DNA of 64,000 nt from Cruorifilaria tuberocauda (lineage: Eukaryota > Nematoda > Chromadorea > Rhabditida > Onchocercidae), in NCBI GenBank assembly GCA_013365365.1, contig JABVXU010000013.1, forward strand, positions 1 through 64,000, in the 5' to 3' direction. The notes beneath the pieces were generated by a model. It was not told where the DNA came from. It was given only the letters and a program-made list of their open reading frames with translations, and ran no database searches. Shown piece after piece: positions 53,365 through 64,000 of this stretch (the stretch's first letter is position 1; every line of letters starts with the position of its first letter). The position numbers were made by a program, and so were the translations under genes.

Positions 53365-54490
53365 ACAATTTAGTTTATCTGGAAACCTTTGGAATTGATT
53401 CAATTACGAAAAACAGAACCGTTGGATATACAGTGGGGGTAAGCTGAACGATAAGCGAAGACAAAATGCATCTAAATATTGAACGATATTTCCTAACTTA
53501 AACTTTTACACTTTCGAATCATTAAATTTCGCAAAATATTAAAAGAAATACTTTTCCTAAACTTAATCCGCTTGAACGGTGATAAGATGATATCAATATT
53601 ATAATACAAAACATTTTTGTTGCAATTAATATATCCATATTCTCCAAGATCCTATATTAAGAAATTTAGAACAAACTGAAACTAATTTGAATTGAAAGAA
53701 TAAAAGAACTTCAGTTTTGATCTGGAACGAGGCGCATTATATCCATTATTCATTTGTTTAATGCAATCATAAAAATAAAGTGCAGCAGTTAAGTCGCCTC
53801 AACAAATTATAACCCATCTATTAAAAAAAACAACCGAGACACCATCCCTTATCAATAGTGAAATTTACCGTCTTGATAAAAAAATTATGAAAGATTGTAT
53901 TGCTTGATAAAACCAAAAAGAGGTATAAATAAGAAGCAGATGCGAAATAGTTTACTGGATCAATTAATAATGAACTATAAAATAAACGCTGTCAACAGAA
54001 ACAAATCAATTTCACTTAAAGAGTTCCCTCTAATTGGATTAGAATTCGTGAAATTGCCATTAATAAAATTGATTTTATATTTAAAGATGATAAGTTCAAA
54101 TCTAATTCAAAAGATGATAAAAATAAAGTGGATCATACAGCACATAAGAAGAAAATCAATGGGATACGCAACAGCGATTAAAAAAAACATAGTAAATCAG
54201 TAGAAATCCGAGGTAAATGTAAATAATGGAGACTAGGGACCAAATCATTTTCAACTCTAATTTCATGAAGCCGTTATGAGTTAGGTACAAGATGAATTCC
54301 GTATTAATTAAACATTTTACAAACTAGCTTAGCAAATTTGCAAGAGAAGTAATATTAGATGACTTTTTTTCCATTTCAAAAACTTCGAAATCATTCAATA
54401 CTCTACTGAGAATTATTTAGTGTTACAAGCTTATGGACATTCAATAACTTATATACAAAAACACAAAAGTTAATATGTGAAAATAAAATA
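53365..54490. other. Interval between prp-6 and mrps-18B
   Basis: About 1.1 kb of AT-rich DNA between two minus-strand genes. An open frame at 53895-54203 (+) is Lys/Ile/Asn-rich with no motif. An alternative frame over about 54040-54180 is Lys/Asp-rich (FKDDKFKSNSKDDKNK). Neither has a convincing splice context. The interval may be the 3' UTR of prp-6 plus intercistronic sequence. Confidence 0.4.
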
Positions 54491-57400
54491 TTATCTTGGT
54501 ATTTCCAATTTCTCAGCAAGTTCAGTCAGAATTTCGTCCGTTCGTTTACGCCAATTTTCCACATCCTTTGATACTTTTTGCCACAATTCACCATGACGTG
54601 GTTCAGCTTGTAAGCATTTCTTTTTCACCAGATCTTGTTCTTCCTTTAAGAATTAAAGTTTTAAGCATAAGACACACTGTTTTTCTAATCATTTCAACAA
54701 TTAAGAGTATAGAATAAGTTAGATAATATTTCCCTTGAAAATGAAACAAATCTATCAGAAGAGCCAAATATAATTTTGGGCACTATGAAAACTATATTAT
54801 ATTTGACTTACTTGCGAACCATGTAACAGCTCGAATTTGTAAAAGAATGCCCATGCATCTCCAAAATCAGGATCAATTTTGACCGTTCGCTGAAACCATT
54901 CACGCGCTTTCCTAATTTTCCGTTCGGTCCAAAACAATTTCGCTACGGCTAATAAAACATCAGCGCTATGTTCACATTTCTTCAAAGCATCTACTGATTT
55001 TGTACGTCGCCCATGTCGCTCTTCCATAAAAATTGCTTCTGCCCAAAGACGTCCTACGATTTTGGAAATTTAGCTGATTTAATGATTTTAAATTAGAACT
55101 TCAAAAAGACTCGGTATTCGTCACAATTTGTAAGAAAAGTACCAATGACCCAGTAATTTGAAAGCCTTATTTAGCAATTAATTCGAAAATATTAGGCAAT
55201 ATTAGTATGTGAATATATGATAAAAGCAAAATGATCAGAAAAAGCTCAATTGAAACATATTTTAATCATAACAATTTCATCAATAAAAAAGCAAAAACTT
55301 AAAGCAAATAAAATGAGAAATTTAAGATTACCTGAGTGTTCACATTCCTGCAAAGCCCGAGCCAACCTTTCTTGTGCGAGTTCTTTCAAACCAGCTCGTG
55401 CTTCAATTCGTATTGCTTCTAGCCTGAAATTTCCGAACAAAAAACTTCATTCAAAACCCTCTCACACCTATTCAATACTCCAAAAGAGAAAACTTGCCAA
55501 AGTTCCGGATTTTTCGGGTTACGTAAGCGAGCTTTTTCCAAATCAGATCTGGCTTTTATTGTCTGATTTTGTGATTCTTCCAAACGACTCAACCAGATCC
55601 AAAGTGGTATAAAAGTAGGACAACGTTTGACCTACAAAAAGTTTGAAATACAATTTAGTTCATGAAATTAAAGTTTAAATAGATGAAAATAAATGCCAAA
55701 AATGCTTACACCATTCGAAAAATACTGGCGCGCTTCATTATAATTCTTTTCTTGCTGTAGTATCTGACCCATCATAAGATATAATTTCGGCGTGTCTGGA
55801 AATTGTTCTAACGCTTCCATCAAAAGCTTTTTAGCCGCAACTAAATCTTTCAAGCACCATTCTAATCTGGAAGTGAGGAGTAAAATTAAATTAACAAATC
55901 CCAAAACACTTCCATAACTACAACTTTTCTGATTTCGTTTCAATTTTCATAAATGAAATTTATACAGTGGAAAAGATCCAGTTTGTGAGTAACAACTTTA
56001 TACTTCTTATAGTAACTACATCTATTATATTTCAAGGTGATCATGTTATTTACTTTAAAAGCATAAAAATATCCATCGTAAAATATGTCTACGGTATGGT
56101 AAATTTTCAGAGGAAATGAATATCTGAAATTTTGAAAATAGCTTAAGATAAAGTACCTAACAGATTTAAGATAAATGCGTGGAGAAGGAGCGATTTCTCG
56201 AGCTTTTTCTAACAATTTACGAGCTCTTTGGAATTCATTATTTTCGGATTCTAGCTTTACAGCAGCCATCCATATTTCTTCCGAATTTGGATTATTCTGA
56301 AATCAAATATCGTTTTTCATATAATTTCAACAACTAAAAATCCTTAAAGAATATGACAATAAAAGCAGTACAGTATAGGAATAAATAATTGTTGGTTAGT
56401 ATACATTATAAATCAAAAATGTAACCTGAAAAGCTCGTGCAAGAATTTCACGAGAAGCTTTTACATCAACTGCTAACCATTTACTTTTTGCATACATTAA
56501 CCACAACGTTTCTGCCTTTGGACACTTTTCCACCGCTTTTTGCAGTAACTGATCATAACTTTCCCTAGAAATTGTGCAATTTTTAATGAATTACTTCAAA
56601 ACTTCTAAATGCAACTGCCATTGATATCACTAACGATCACAAATATCCTTTTCTATTTCTCAAATGTGAACTTCCCGCTTAACTTTCCGCTTGCTTGTCA
56701 GTTTTTTGTCGTTTAAACTAAGCAACTTCTAAACAAACTTACGTTGTACCATGATTTCGTTCAAAGTGTGCTGCAGCAAACCAGATACCTTTCTTGGTTG
56801 GAAAAACAAGTAAGGCATGAGCATATACGGCACGGGCACATTCATATGCTTCTTGAGCAACAAACTGCAAATTAAATTTCCGCTTAATTTATATATTTTA
56901 ATATATAATAAAAAAAGGAAATGCTCACACAAAACTTTATTCTTTTAAAACAGTTCCGTAAGCTAGGTGAAAACTTAAATAACAAAAATCATAAGATTAC
57001 CGATTCTGCATCTTCCATCCATGTATGCTTCCGATCCTCTTCCTCAACGCCAATTCCGAGCACATGAGAAATTATAGCTTGTGAAGTGAGTTTGCAGTTA
57101 GCCTAAAAATGATTTTATTCATAACTCATTACGTTTATTTTGCCAAGTTGTTTCTAAAACAAACAAAAAACTCAAAAAAAAAATCGCAAAGCTTTGAATG
57201 TACACTATACGTTGTAAAGTCTACCTTTTCGGCATCAACGGCATCTTTCAGCCAGTGTTCACGATTGATTTCAACCATATTCGCTTTTAGGGAAGTGATA
57301 GCCCTTTCGATAATTCTATCAACCATATCACTTTGTCCTCGAGTTTCTTCCAACCTTGCAGCACTAATCCAAATTTGTCGTTCGGTAGGGATATGCTCAC

Positions 57401-60019
57401 GAGCTCTATTTAGAACACGACGTGCATTTTCATACGTTTCTAGACGCGCCAGCGCTAGCCACAATTCCGTTGAAGTGCTAAAATTTTCTCACTAGGGAAG
57501 TTATCTTACTATTAGTTTCAAATAACGTCTTAATATCATTATACCCACTAAACCATATTATGTTTGGTGATAACGAACATGGATGAACGACATACAAAGC
57601 GATCGAAGCATGTTCCAGCAACTTGAAAGAAAAATCAGTAAAATAGTGAAATTTCATACCTGCAGCATTCCACAGCCCTTGTGAGTAAAATTCTAGCATC
57701 TTCCGGTTCTTCCAGTTCTACCGCCGCTTTCCATAAACGGACTGAAGTTGGAATTTGTTCCAACGCTTTTCGAAACACCTTCTTCTTTGCTTTTAAGTCT
57801 TCCTCAAGTTCAGCTGCTTTCATCCATATACGAACTGAATTTGGTAATGAACGTACTGCAGCAGCCACTGAAAAAAAAATATTGATATCTTAAGTATAAC
57901 TCATAGAATTTCAAACGCATTTAAACAGCATAAAGCTATCCATTACCAATAGCTTTCGCCGTATCTGGAGGATGCAAACGAACTGATTCCAACCACAAAT
58001 CTTCGCTCTTTGGATTTCGATCACAGCCTTCGATGATTAAATTACGAGCTACCTGCAATTTTCCAACTACCTCTTCCAGACGCGCCGAAGCAATCCATGC
58101 TAAAACAAAACTTATTTGGAATTTTCAGCACGGATAGTACATAGATAAAACAAATTTGATATAAACAAAGACGAATTTAAGCTGGTGTTGATCATAACTA
58201 TGACTACGTTGAATCGAAATGCAATAGTAGCACTGTTTGAATATAAACTTTAAATATGTGTTGAAAAACAAACTGGAAAACAAGAGCAAACAGAATAGCT
58301 TTACCTGGTGGATGGCGCGGATTGGTTTCTCGGACTGATTTCAAAAGCAAACGAGCTTTCTTAATGTCATTAATATCACCACCATATTGTGGTATCATTG
58401 ATTGCAAATCTGTTAAGTAACCTTTTGGATCCACCACTGTTTGTCCCGTAACGGAATCCGAAACCTAAATGAAAAAACCTGTTATACAAAAAGATAGTAA
58501 AGTCAAACTTCTTTGAAATAGACTTACGCTGCCATTTCCCCATTCAATAAAGCATAGAAATAATAATAGGATTAGAAGAAAAAATTAAATCCCCAATAAA
58601 TCAAGATTCATCAAATATTAAAGTACAACAGATGAATGGAATTCTAATACTACAGTATACTCAGCGCGCAATGATATGTGAATCTAGCAATGTATACAAA
58701 TGATTAGTACCTGATTTAGTTTGATATCCATAATTGCATTTCTAGCCTGACCAATTTTTCGCAAATCAAGATCTGCAGACGATGAAGATCCGGACTGTAT
58801 TCCAGTCTTCCAACCTGGCGTTAACAAGCCACTTTTGATGCCGCTTAATGTTGACATAAAACCGCTGCCATAGGTAGAAATCATTCCACTAAACGTTGAA
58901 GTAATTCCGGAACCCATTGGTGTTAGCAGACCTGACTGAATACGACTGTCCATATGAGTACTCATCTGACCGTATGACATCGCAGATGCGATTATCGAAT
59001 CTGGCACAGGAGTAATCCTAAAAACATATAAAAAATAATTAAAAAATAACTATTCCGCAACTAAATACCTCTCCATTCCTGTTGAAAAATATGCATCGTG
59101 AATAAAAGAAAAGTTCGTAATAAAAACTAGAAAAGATACTTGTCTGCTCGTGGATTACGTTTCGCTTTATTTCGAATATCACCAACTTCTGGAATTGCAG
59201 ACCATTCTGCTTCCGTTACATTGGATAACTGACGTTTCAAATCAGAAAACTCTTGCTGAATTTTTGGTCGTTCCTTACGATATTTCTCGATTGCTTCTTT
59301 ATACTTCTTCTCTCTAAATTACATAAAACTGATTTAAAAAGTTGAACTGCAATCAATCCATTAAACGCTATTGATTCCGTACTAAATCTAACTAACAGTT
59401 GAAAAACAAGTTTACCTATATTCTTTTCGACGTTCATCAATCCGAGAATCAACAGCACTGTAAATTTCATCCGCTTCTTCATCATCTTTGTCATAAGGAT
59501 CTTTTGAGAACAAGCTTCCACCATAACCTTCGAACTGAAATATGTCGCGAATATAAAATGTTACTATTTATTAATAAAGGTAAGAAAGATTTCAAAACAT
59601 AATCGAAATAACTAACAACTAAATAAACATTTCGAGCAAACGCATCCAGATGAATTATAAAATCATTTACTAGTAGTCGAAAGCTTTAATTTTAACCAAT
59701 CAGTATCACATCAGCGTAGTAATTTAGCATAATTCAGCAAAAAAGGACTAGTTAACTCGACCTCATCATAGTTGGAATCATTAAGATCTTCATTATCATC
59801 CTTCTTATCATCATCATCTTCACGGGCCTTTTTTGTCGGACCAGCTGGTGGTAATTCTGGTAAATCGGTACTGTCACGGGCCGGTCCAATATCTGATCGT
59901 GTTGTGAAACCGGTTGCACCACGGCCAACACCAGCAACGTAACCTGCTGGTGCAGGCATACCCAGAAAATGCTTTTTCCGCTTATTGACAAGGGAACCGG
60001 GGATGGTTACCGTTGTCAT
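54491..60019 (-). CDS. prp-6: Pre-mRNA processing factor 6 (PRP6/PRPF6), U5/tri-snRNP component
   Basis: PRPF6 bridges U5 and U4/U6 in the spliceosomal tri-snRNP. Seventeen exons in transcript order: 60019-59762, 59534-59416, 59313-59140, 59017-58711, 58464-58305, 58099-57947, 57867-57660, 57477-57225, 57102-57001, 56864-56743, 56564-56426, 56296-56157, 55866-55710, 55631-55498, 55423-55332, 55053-54812 and 54643-54491. They join in phase to 970 residues (human 941). The N-terminal PRP1 domain shows [32 protein letters not shown] Gly/Ser/Thr linker with SGLLTP repeats follows, then [20 protein letters not shown]. From about residue 340 to 960 come HAT/TPR-like repeats, for example [15 protein letters not shown] and [13 protein letters not shown]. 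The intron between 55498 and 55423 begins GCAAGT, a GC-AG intron required by the frame. Conservation against human is high along its length. Confidence 0.96.
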
Positions 60020-60025
60020 GTTTGT

Positions 60026-60027
60026 CT
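60026..60027 (-). other. Candidate trans-splice acceptor for prp-6
   Basis: On the minus strand AAGCATTTACAG ends here, followed by ACAAAC and the ATG at 60019. A 6-base leader with a good acceptor is typical of spliced-leader trans-splicing. Confidence 0.5.
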
Positions 60028-60831
60028 GTAAATGCTTAGAAACACAATACATTTTGTAAAAGAAGAAAATGAAAGAGATCCAGAAATAAACTACAAATCA
60101 CACGAATACTCCACTCCCTAATCATCATATTCAACAGTTAATCTCTAAGATTCCTGTAATGCGAAATACTCCATATTCTACAATCTCTAAAACCCGATTA
60201 CTTACCAAATTTTTTACAACGAAAGCAAAAAGAAAATTTGTTTACATGTTGATTGAAAACAGCAATTCATAAAAACACAATTTCTCCATCAATGATAAAC
60301 TTGCTTTCAGTTAGCATTGAACTGAAAGAAGCTTAGACATTCAATCCTTAATTTTAGACTCTCACTTCCACTATCCACTTCCAAAAACTACTGAATAAAA
60401 TATAAAAATTTGATAATACGGAGCACCGACTAATAGAAATGGTTTAAGAGCAGTAGAATTCAAGAGCAGTAGATCACACTGGTTGCGCACTGTGAAAACT
60501 GTTGGTATCAGCTTTATACGTTGATATAACTTCCATCGTTATGCTTGTTCAATTATTCCAGAAGTACAGCAAAAGAGGATAAAACAGTATAATTTCTTGA
60601 TTTGAAGTCTTGTCTTTAGTTTTCTGACTTAAAATTGTATGCTTCTGATTAGATAATAGACAGTGTTTAATCACGATAATGTGCGGAAATAGACTAATAA
60701 TTTAATTTATAATTTATAATTTAATCTAATAATTTAACTAAATTTAATCCAGTGTAAAAAATTTTTCTGTAATATTTTCGATCTGTCATCATTTTATTTG
60801 TTTCATATCATGCATAACTTTCCATTATATT

Positions 60832-60837
60832 TTTATT
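60832..60837 (-). terminator. Likely polyadenylation signal (AATAAA)
   Basis: TTTATT on the plus strand reads AATAAA on the minus strand, 57 bases beyond the stop codon of the 222-residue gene. Other AATAAA-like words lie next to it. Confidence 0.4.
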
Positions 60838-60893
60838 TATTTGAATAAATTGACTTATTTCATCTTAATGAATATAAATAACTTAAAATGAGG

Positions 60894-63576
60894 TTATTCA
60901 TCGTCAAAATCTTCATCGTAATCTGCTTCAGTATCAATAACAGGAGCATTGATATCGCGTATTTTATTCATGACAGCGTCATATGTGTTGCAGAATTTTT
61001 TGAACGGATGAATTTCAAATTCGTCGCAGGCTACTGCTTCTTGTGGCCAACCTTCTCGCAACGTTTTTATATTTCGGACGCAGTAATTATTTCGCATATT
61101 CCTATCATCGAATATATTTACCACCCTAATAACAATTTTATCCTCTTCTATCGTCTATTATTTAGTAGAAGAAAAGTACGGAGACTAATTAATGCATTCT
61201 GTGTGAAAATTTTAATTATTCGATATAAATATTTGCTTGAAGTTATATTTTTTAATTTATATGTTAACAGCTAAAAATGTTGATTTTAGTCTTAATCCTC
61301 CATTAATAATGAAAATGAATGAAGTACGATCCTTTCTTGTTCTGAAGAAATATTTCTATTCTAAAGAATTCTAAAGAAATATTCTAAAGAAAGAATTATT
61401 AAGTGGTTAACAGTTCTAATAAAACTGTCAATCATTTTTTGAATGAAAACGACAAGTGAATTAAGGGATTGCAATTTCCAGCCTAAGCAGTAAAAAGGTT
61501 TGAATGATATAACGGAAACGGAAAGACGGAAAGAGTGATATAACAGAAACTTTTCCGGAGGTTTGCTTACAGTTGAATCTGTTGCCATTTCCCCCCCATA
61601 AATCTCCATAAAAGGAAATTGTATGAAAGATGAATAGTTCTAGGTGAACTTACGAAGAAAATCTGCTACTGATCATGCAGACCGGGCAACGCATAATGAA
61701 ATCTTTTGGACGAAGCATAAGTCCTTGATCGAGAAGATTAAAGTCCAGATTTTTGATTTTTGGTGCCTACAAACTTCTTCCAAACCTCTTCCAGAACACA
61801 TTTATGAAATTTAAAAATTCATTAGAAAATTTTAGAGGATAAATTAGGTACACAAATTCGTCAATGATTGCTTTTTCATTAGTTGCTTATATTTTTCAAT
61901 TTTCTAAATCGATATAAGAGAAGAGAATTGAATGATATGAAATGGATATAAACAGCTGATGAAATTTTAGTAAATTACCAGAATTGGAGTTTGCGGGGAC
62001 ATACCATACCATCCAATGGTATTATTGAAAATGCCTGGACAAGGGTGATATTCGCTTATGAAATCAGTTGTATTTAATATTGAATTTTTCAATATATTTT
62101 GCGAGCGTTGATAAGATGTTGGATATCTCAAATTGCACGGAATCTAAATTAATTAAAATTATTGGATATTTCAGATTATATAGAATCTAAATCAATCAAA
62201 GCTATTGACTATCATATGCAATCGAATTAATAAAATTCGGTTTATAAAAACAAAGCTGAAATTTTCATATTATCCAGAAATTCTAAATATATATATTTAA
62301 AATATATTATAAATATAAAATACATTTATATATTAAAATAACAATTAGTTCAAGTCGGATTAGAAAAATGAAAAAAAATTTAGCTCTACCGAGAATTACT
62401 ATTAGCAAAACTGAAATTTAACATCCAGTTTCAGAGCAACAGATTTAATTTCAAATCAATTTCAAACTAATAAGCTAATGAATTTGTCAATTCATACTAA
62501 TTATGGATCAAATTAGCAAAATGAAATCAAGAGAAGTGTCAATCGAATTAAAAGCAAACAAACCACGTCAAGCCGTGGCGCACATTTGTTAGTTCCCGTA
62601 CTTTGGCGGTAATGTCGTGTCATAAAAGATGATTCGTCATTTGCCCACCCACACTCCGACTAGAAAAAAATTTGCTATTGTAACTAAATTTTTTTTGAGG
62701 AAACCTTTCATTTCAAATTTGAAATTTTTCTAAAAAATTATAAAATTTTTCAATTATTGCCAGACGAAATCGTAAAGTAATATAATTTATTTTACTTATG
62801 TGAATTTATGTATGCTTAAAAGAATATTAACATAAATAATCGAATATTTTTGTTGCTTCACATATGCCAACTTGCCTTGTTTAAGCATAGCCTACATAAC
62901 GCTTAATGAAATTGCTTGCCTAACTTAGGCGTAACATTTATCGATATACAGGAAAAAAGATTAGCAACAAGATAAATTTAAATTTAAAAAATTTTTACTA
63001 AACAATTTCTCTTACAATATCGTATTCAGTAGGCGGATCATATTTGCATGAGAAGAAAGCCGAATAATTTATGTATTGAGCTAATATGATATTTTCACGT
63101 CTTAATCGTGCATATTTTTCCTGTAATGATAAATAATGCAATCAAAGTTTTCGGTTCTTCTCTCAGCTAACATAATTAAAATGATTAACACATAAAGTGC
63201 AAAAAGAAACCTGAACTATTAAAAGGCAAAAATGATATAGTAATATTGTAGAAATGAACTAATGAACTGATTAATTACTAATGAAGGATTAACTTAGCAA
63301 AATGAAATCAAGGAAAGTCTAAAATTCAATTACTACAAGCAGAAATAATTGTAGCTTATATACAATACAATGTTATTTTAGAAATTATATTTCATGGAGT
63401 GAAATAAAATCAAAAAGAGAAAAAATTAAAGATAGTTTTTTAAAATAGTCAAAAAATAATACAAACATTAAGATTAGCAGTAGTATGAAACATTAAGATA
63501 ACGATAATAATAAGCAAAATTAAGAGAGCTATTTGACCGGATAGTATTATCATACATTGTTTTCGCCGAAGAACAT
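60894..63576 (-). CDS. Unrecognised 222-residue Cys-containing protein with acidic C-terminus
   Basis: I do not recognise the family. Exons in transcript order are 63576-63556, 63120-63016, 62143-61979, 61766-61654, 61603-61571 and 61125-60894. Phases match at every junction (0, 0, 0, 2, 2) and all introns are GT-AG, giving 222 residues. The N-terminus begins MFFGENNEKYARLRREN. Later there are HPCPG (C77), MRCPVC (C124, C127), single cysteines at 161, 179 and 191, and an acidic tail ADYDEDFDDE. Cysteines 124, 127, 161 and 179 or 191 could form a zinc site. There is no signal peptide or membrane segment. The 33-nt fifth exon contains a run of seven G, and the frame depends on that count. The 21-nt first exon is the least certain part; further 5' exons could exist. 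It lies tandem and upstream of prp-6. Confidence 0.65.
62119..62204. repeat. 43-bp tandem duplication across an exon start
   Basis: Two diverged 43-base units (each beginning TTGGATAT and containing GAATCTAAATNAAT) lie head to tail. On the minus strand each unit holds an acceptor (AATTTAG|ATTC or GATTTAG|ATTC). The proximal copy is the third-exon acceptor of the 222-residue gene; the distal copy would add 43 bases and break the frame. Confidence 0.7.
62475..62540 (+). repeat. Dispersed direct repeat, copy 1
   Basis: It begins CTAATGAA and contains TTAGCAAAATGAAATCAAG. A related copy lies about 780 bases downstream. Both are in the second intron or upstream part of the 222-residue gene. Confidence 0.6.
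62560..62670. other. GC-richer patch in an intron
   Basis: This patch in the intron between exons 2 and 3 contains CCACGTCAAGCCGTGG (a 5-bp stem with a 6-base loop) and TTTGGCGGTAATGTCGTG. It is clearly less AT-rich than its surroundings. An intronic regulatory element, small RNA or missed exon are possible; no supported reading frame was found. Confidence 0.25.
63259..63322 (+). repeat. Dispersed direct repeat, copy 2
   Basis: It begins CTAATGAA and contains TTAGCAAAATGAAATCAAG, the same 19-base core as at 62502-62530. It is an old local duplication. Confidence 0.6.
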
Positions 63577-64000
63577 ATCGTAGCATACGTTGTGTTGTAT
63601 TATAACTATACTAAAATTAACATTTTACAAATTGCCAAAATATTTTCCCCTTTTATTTCTAAACTAATCAATAAATAAAATTTGAATTACACCGTTTGGC
63701 TTTTTGCGCTTTTTTTGGCACAGTTTTTTATTTATTTTTATTGATTGAAATTTCCGGTTAAGTTTGATAAAAATTTATACGTGTTTTTTACTTGATAAAT
63801 CTTTGGAAATTAAAATTTTTTTTTCATTTCTAATTACACATCTCATATTATTGTCTTTCATGCATTCTATCAAAAACATTGTGGTGTTTTAATTTGATAA
63901 CATGCATTTTACACTCACGTAAACCCAAACTGTGTTCGGATAGTTTTTTTCCGTTTCTTAATAAAAATTCAGAATTTGATGGAAAACAGTGATCTGGTGA
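63577..64000. other. Upstream flank of the 222-residue gene
   Basis: The window ends in AT-rich DNA with poly-T tracts. It is probably promoter or further 5' sequence of the minus-strand gene. No coding frame or RNA gene was seen. Confidence 0.4.

Larger units (their letters stand above)
60020..60893. other. Interval between the 222-residue gene and prp-6
   Basis: About 870 bases between two minus-strand genes. A duplicated AAGAGCAGTAGA (about 60447-60475) is the only repeat noticed. No coding frame is supported on either strand. It could be intercistronic DNA or a separate prp-6 promoter. Confidence 0.45.

Noticed and set aside
57109..57495. 128-codon plus-strand frame
   Set aside because: It is the antisense shadow of a prp-6 exon encoding HAT repeats.
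60888..61274. 128-codon plus-strand frame
   Set aside because: It is antisense to the last exon of the 222-residue gene, whose phase-matched exon chain is stronger evidence.
1..64000. CRISPR arrays, bacterial operons, viral or intact transposon genes, Wolbachia-derived genes
   Set aside because: Looked for and not seen: no regular spacer repeats, no integrase, transposase or reverse transcriptase motifs, and all firm genes are spliced nematode genes.

Overview
The window looks like nuclear DNA of a nematode, most probably a filarial (spirurid) worm. It is strongly AT-rich. Genes are split into many short exons with GT-AG introns and a few GC-AG introns. Several start codons sit just downstream of a TTTCAG/TTATAG-like acceptor with no upstream donor, as expected for spliced-leader trans-splicing. 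The protein set (IMPACT, PLK4 with polo boxes, BarH homeobox, PRP6, mitochondrial S18b, QSOX) is metazoan. No bacterial operon, CRISPR array, virus or intact transposon was seen. Gene names rest on my own reading of motifs; no database search was run.

Layout. Positions 49-2762 (+) hold the 3' part of a quiescin sulfhydryl oxidase. It is followed only about 190 bp later by an IMPACT homologue (2954-4542, +), an operon-like pair. After about 3 kb without a convincing gene, a five-exon gene (7722-11958, +) encodes an unrecognised 282-residue protein with a C-terminal Cys4 motif. A tRNA-Leu(CAG) is at 12608-12690 (+). A 19-exon PLK4-type kinase occupies 14101-20394 (+). A gene-free stretch of about 10 kb rich in microsatellites follows.

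The next gene is a four-exon BarH-class homeobox gene (30518-34667, -). Upstream of it lies about 13-14 kb with no convincing gene, containing a G-rich promoter-like island, a strong hairpin and several GC-richer islands. A spermidine-synthase-fold methyltransferase-like gene (48746-51400, +) converges on a mitochondrial ribosomal protein S18b gene (51694-53355, -). Upstream of that on the same strand come the splicing factor PRP6 (54491-60019, -) and an unrecognised 222-residue protein (60894-63576, -). These three minus-strand genes are in tandem and may share transcription.

The genes do not form one pathway: splicing, mitochondrial translation, translational stress control, centriole duplication and secretory disulfide formation are housekeeping functions, while the homeobox gene with its wide empty flanks is the one likely developmental locus. 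The least explained material is the two unrecognised proteins, the three GC-AG introns, the hairpin at 40914-40975, and the structured or GC-richer islands around the homeobox gene.
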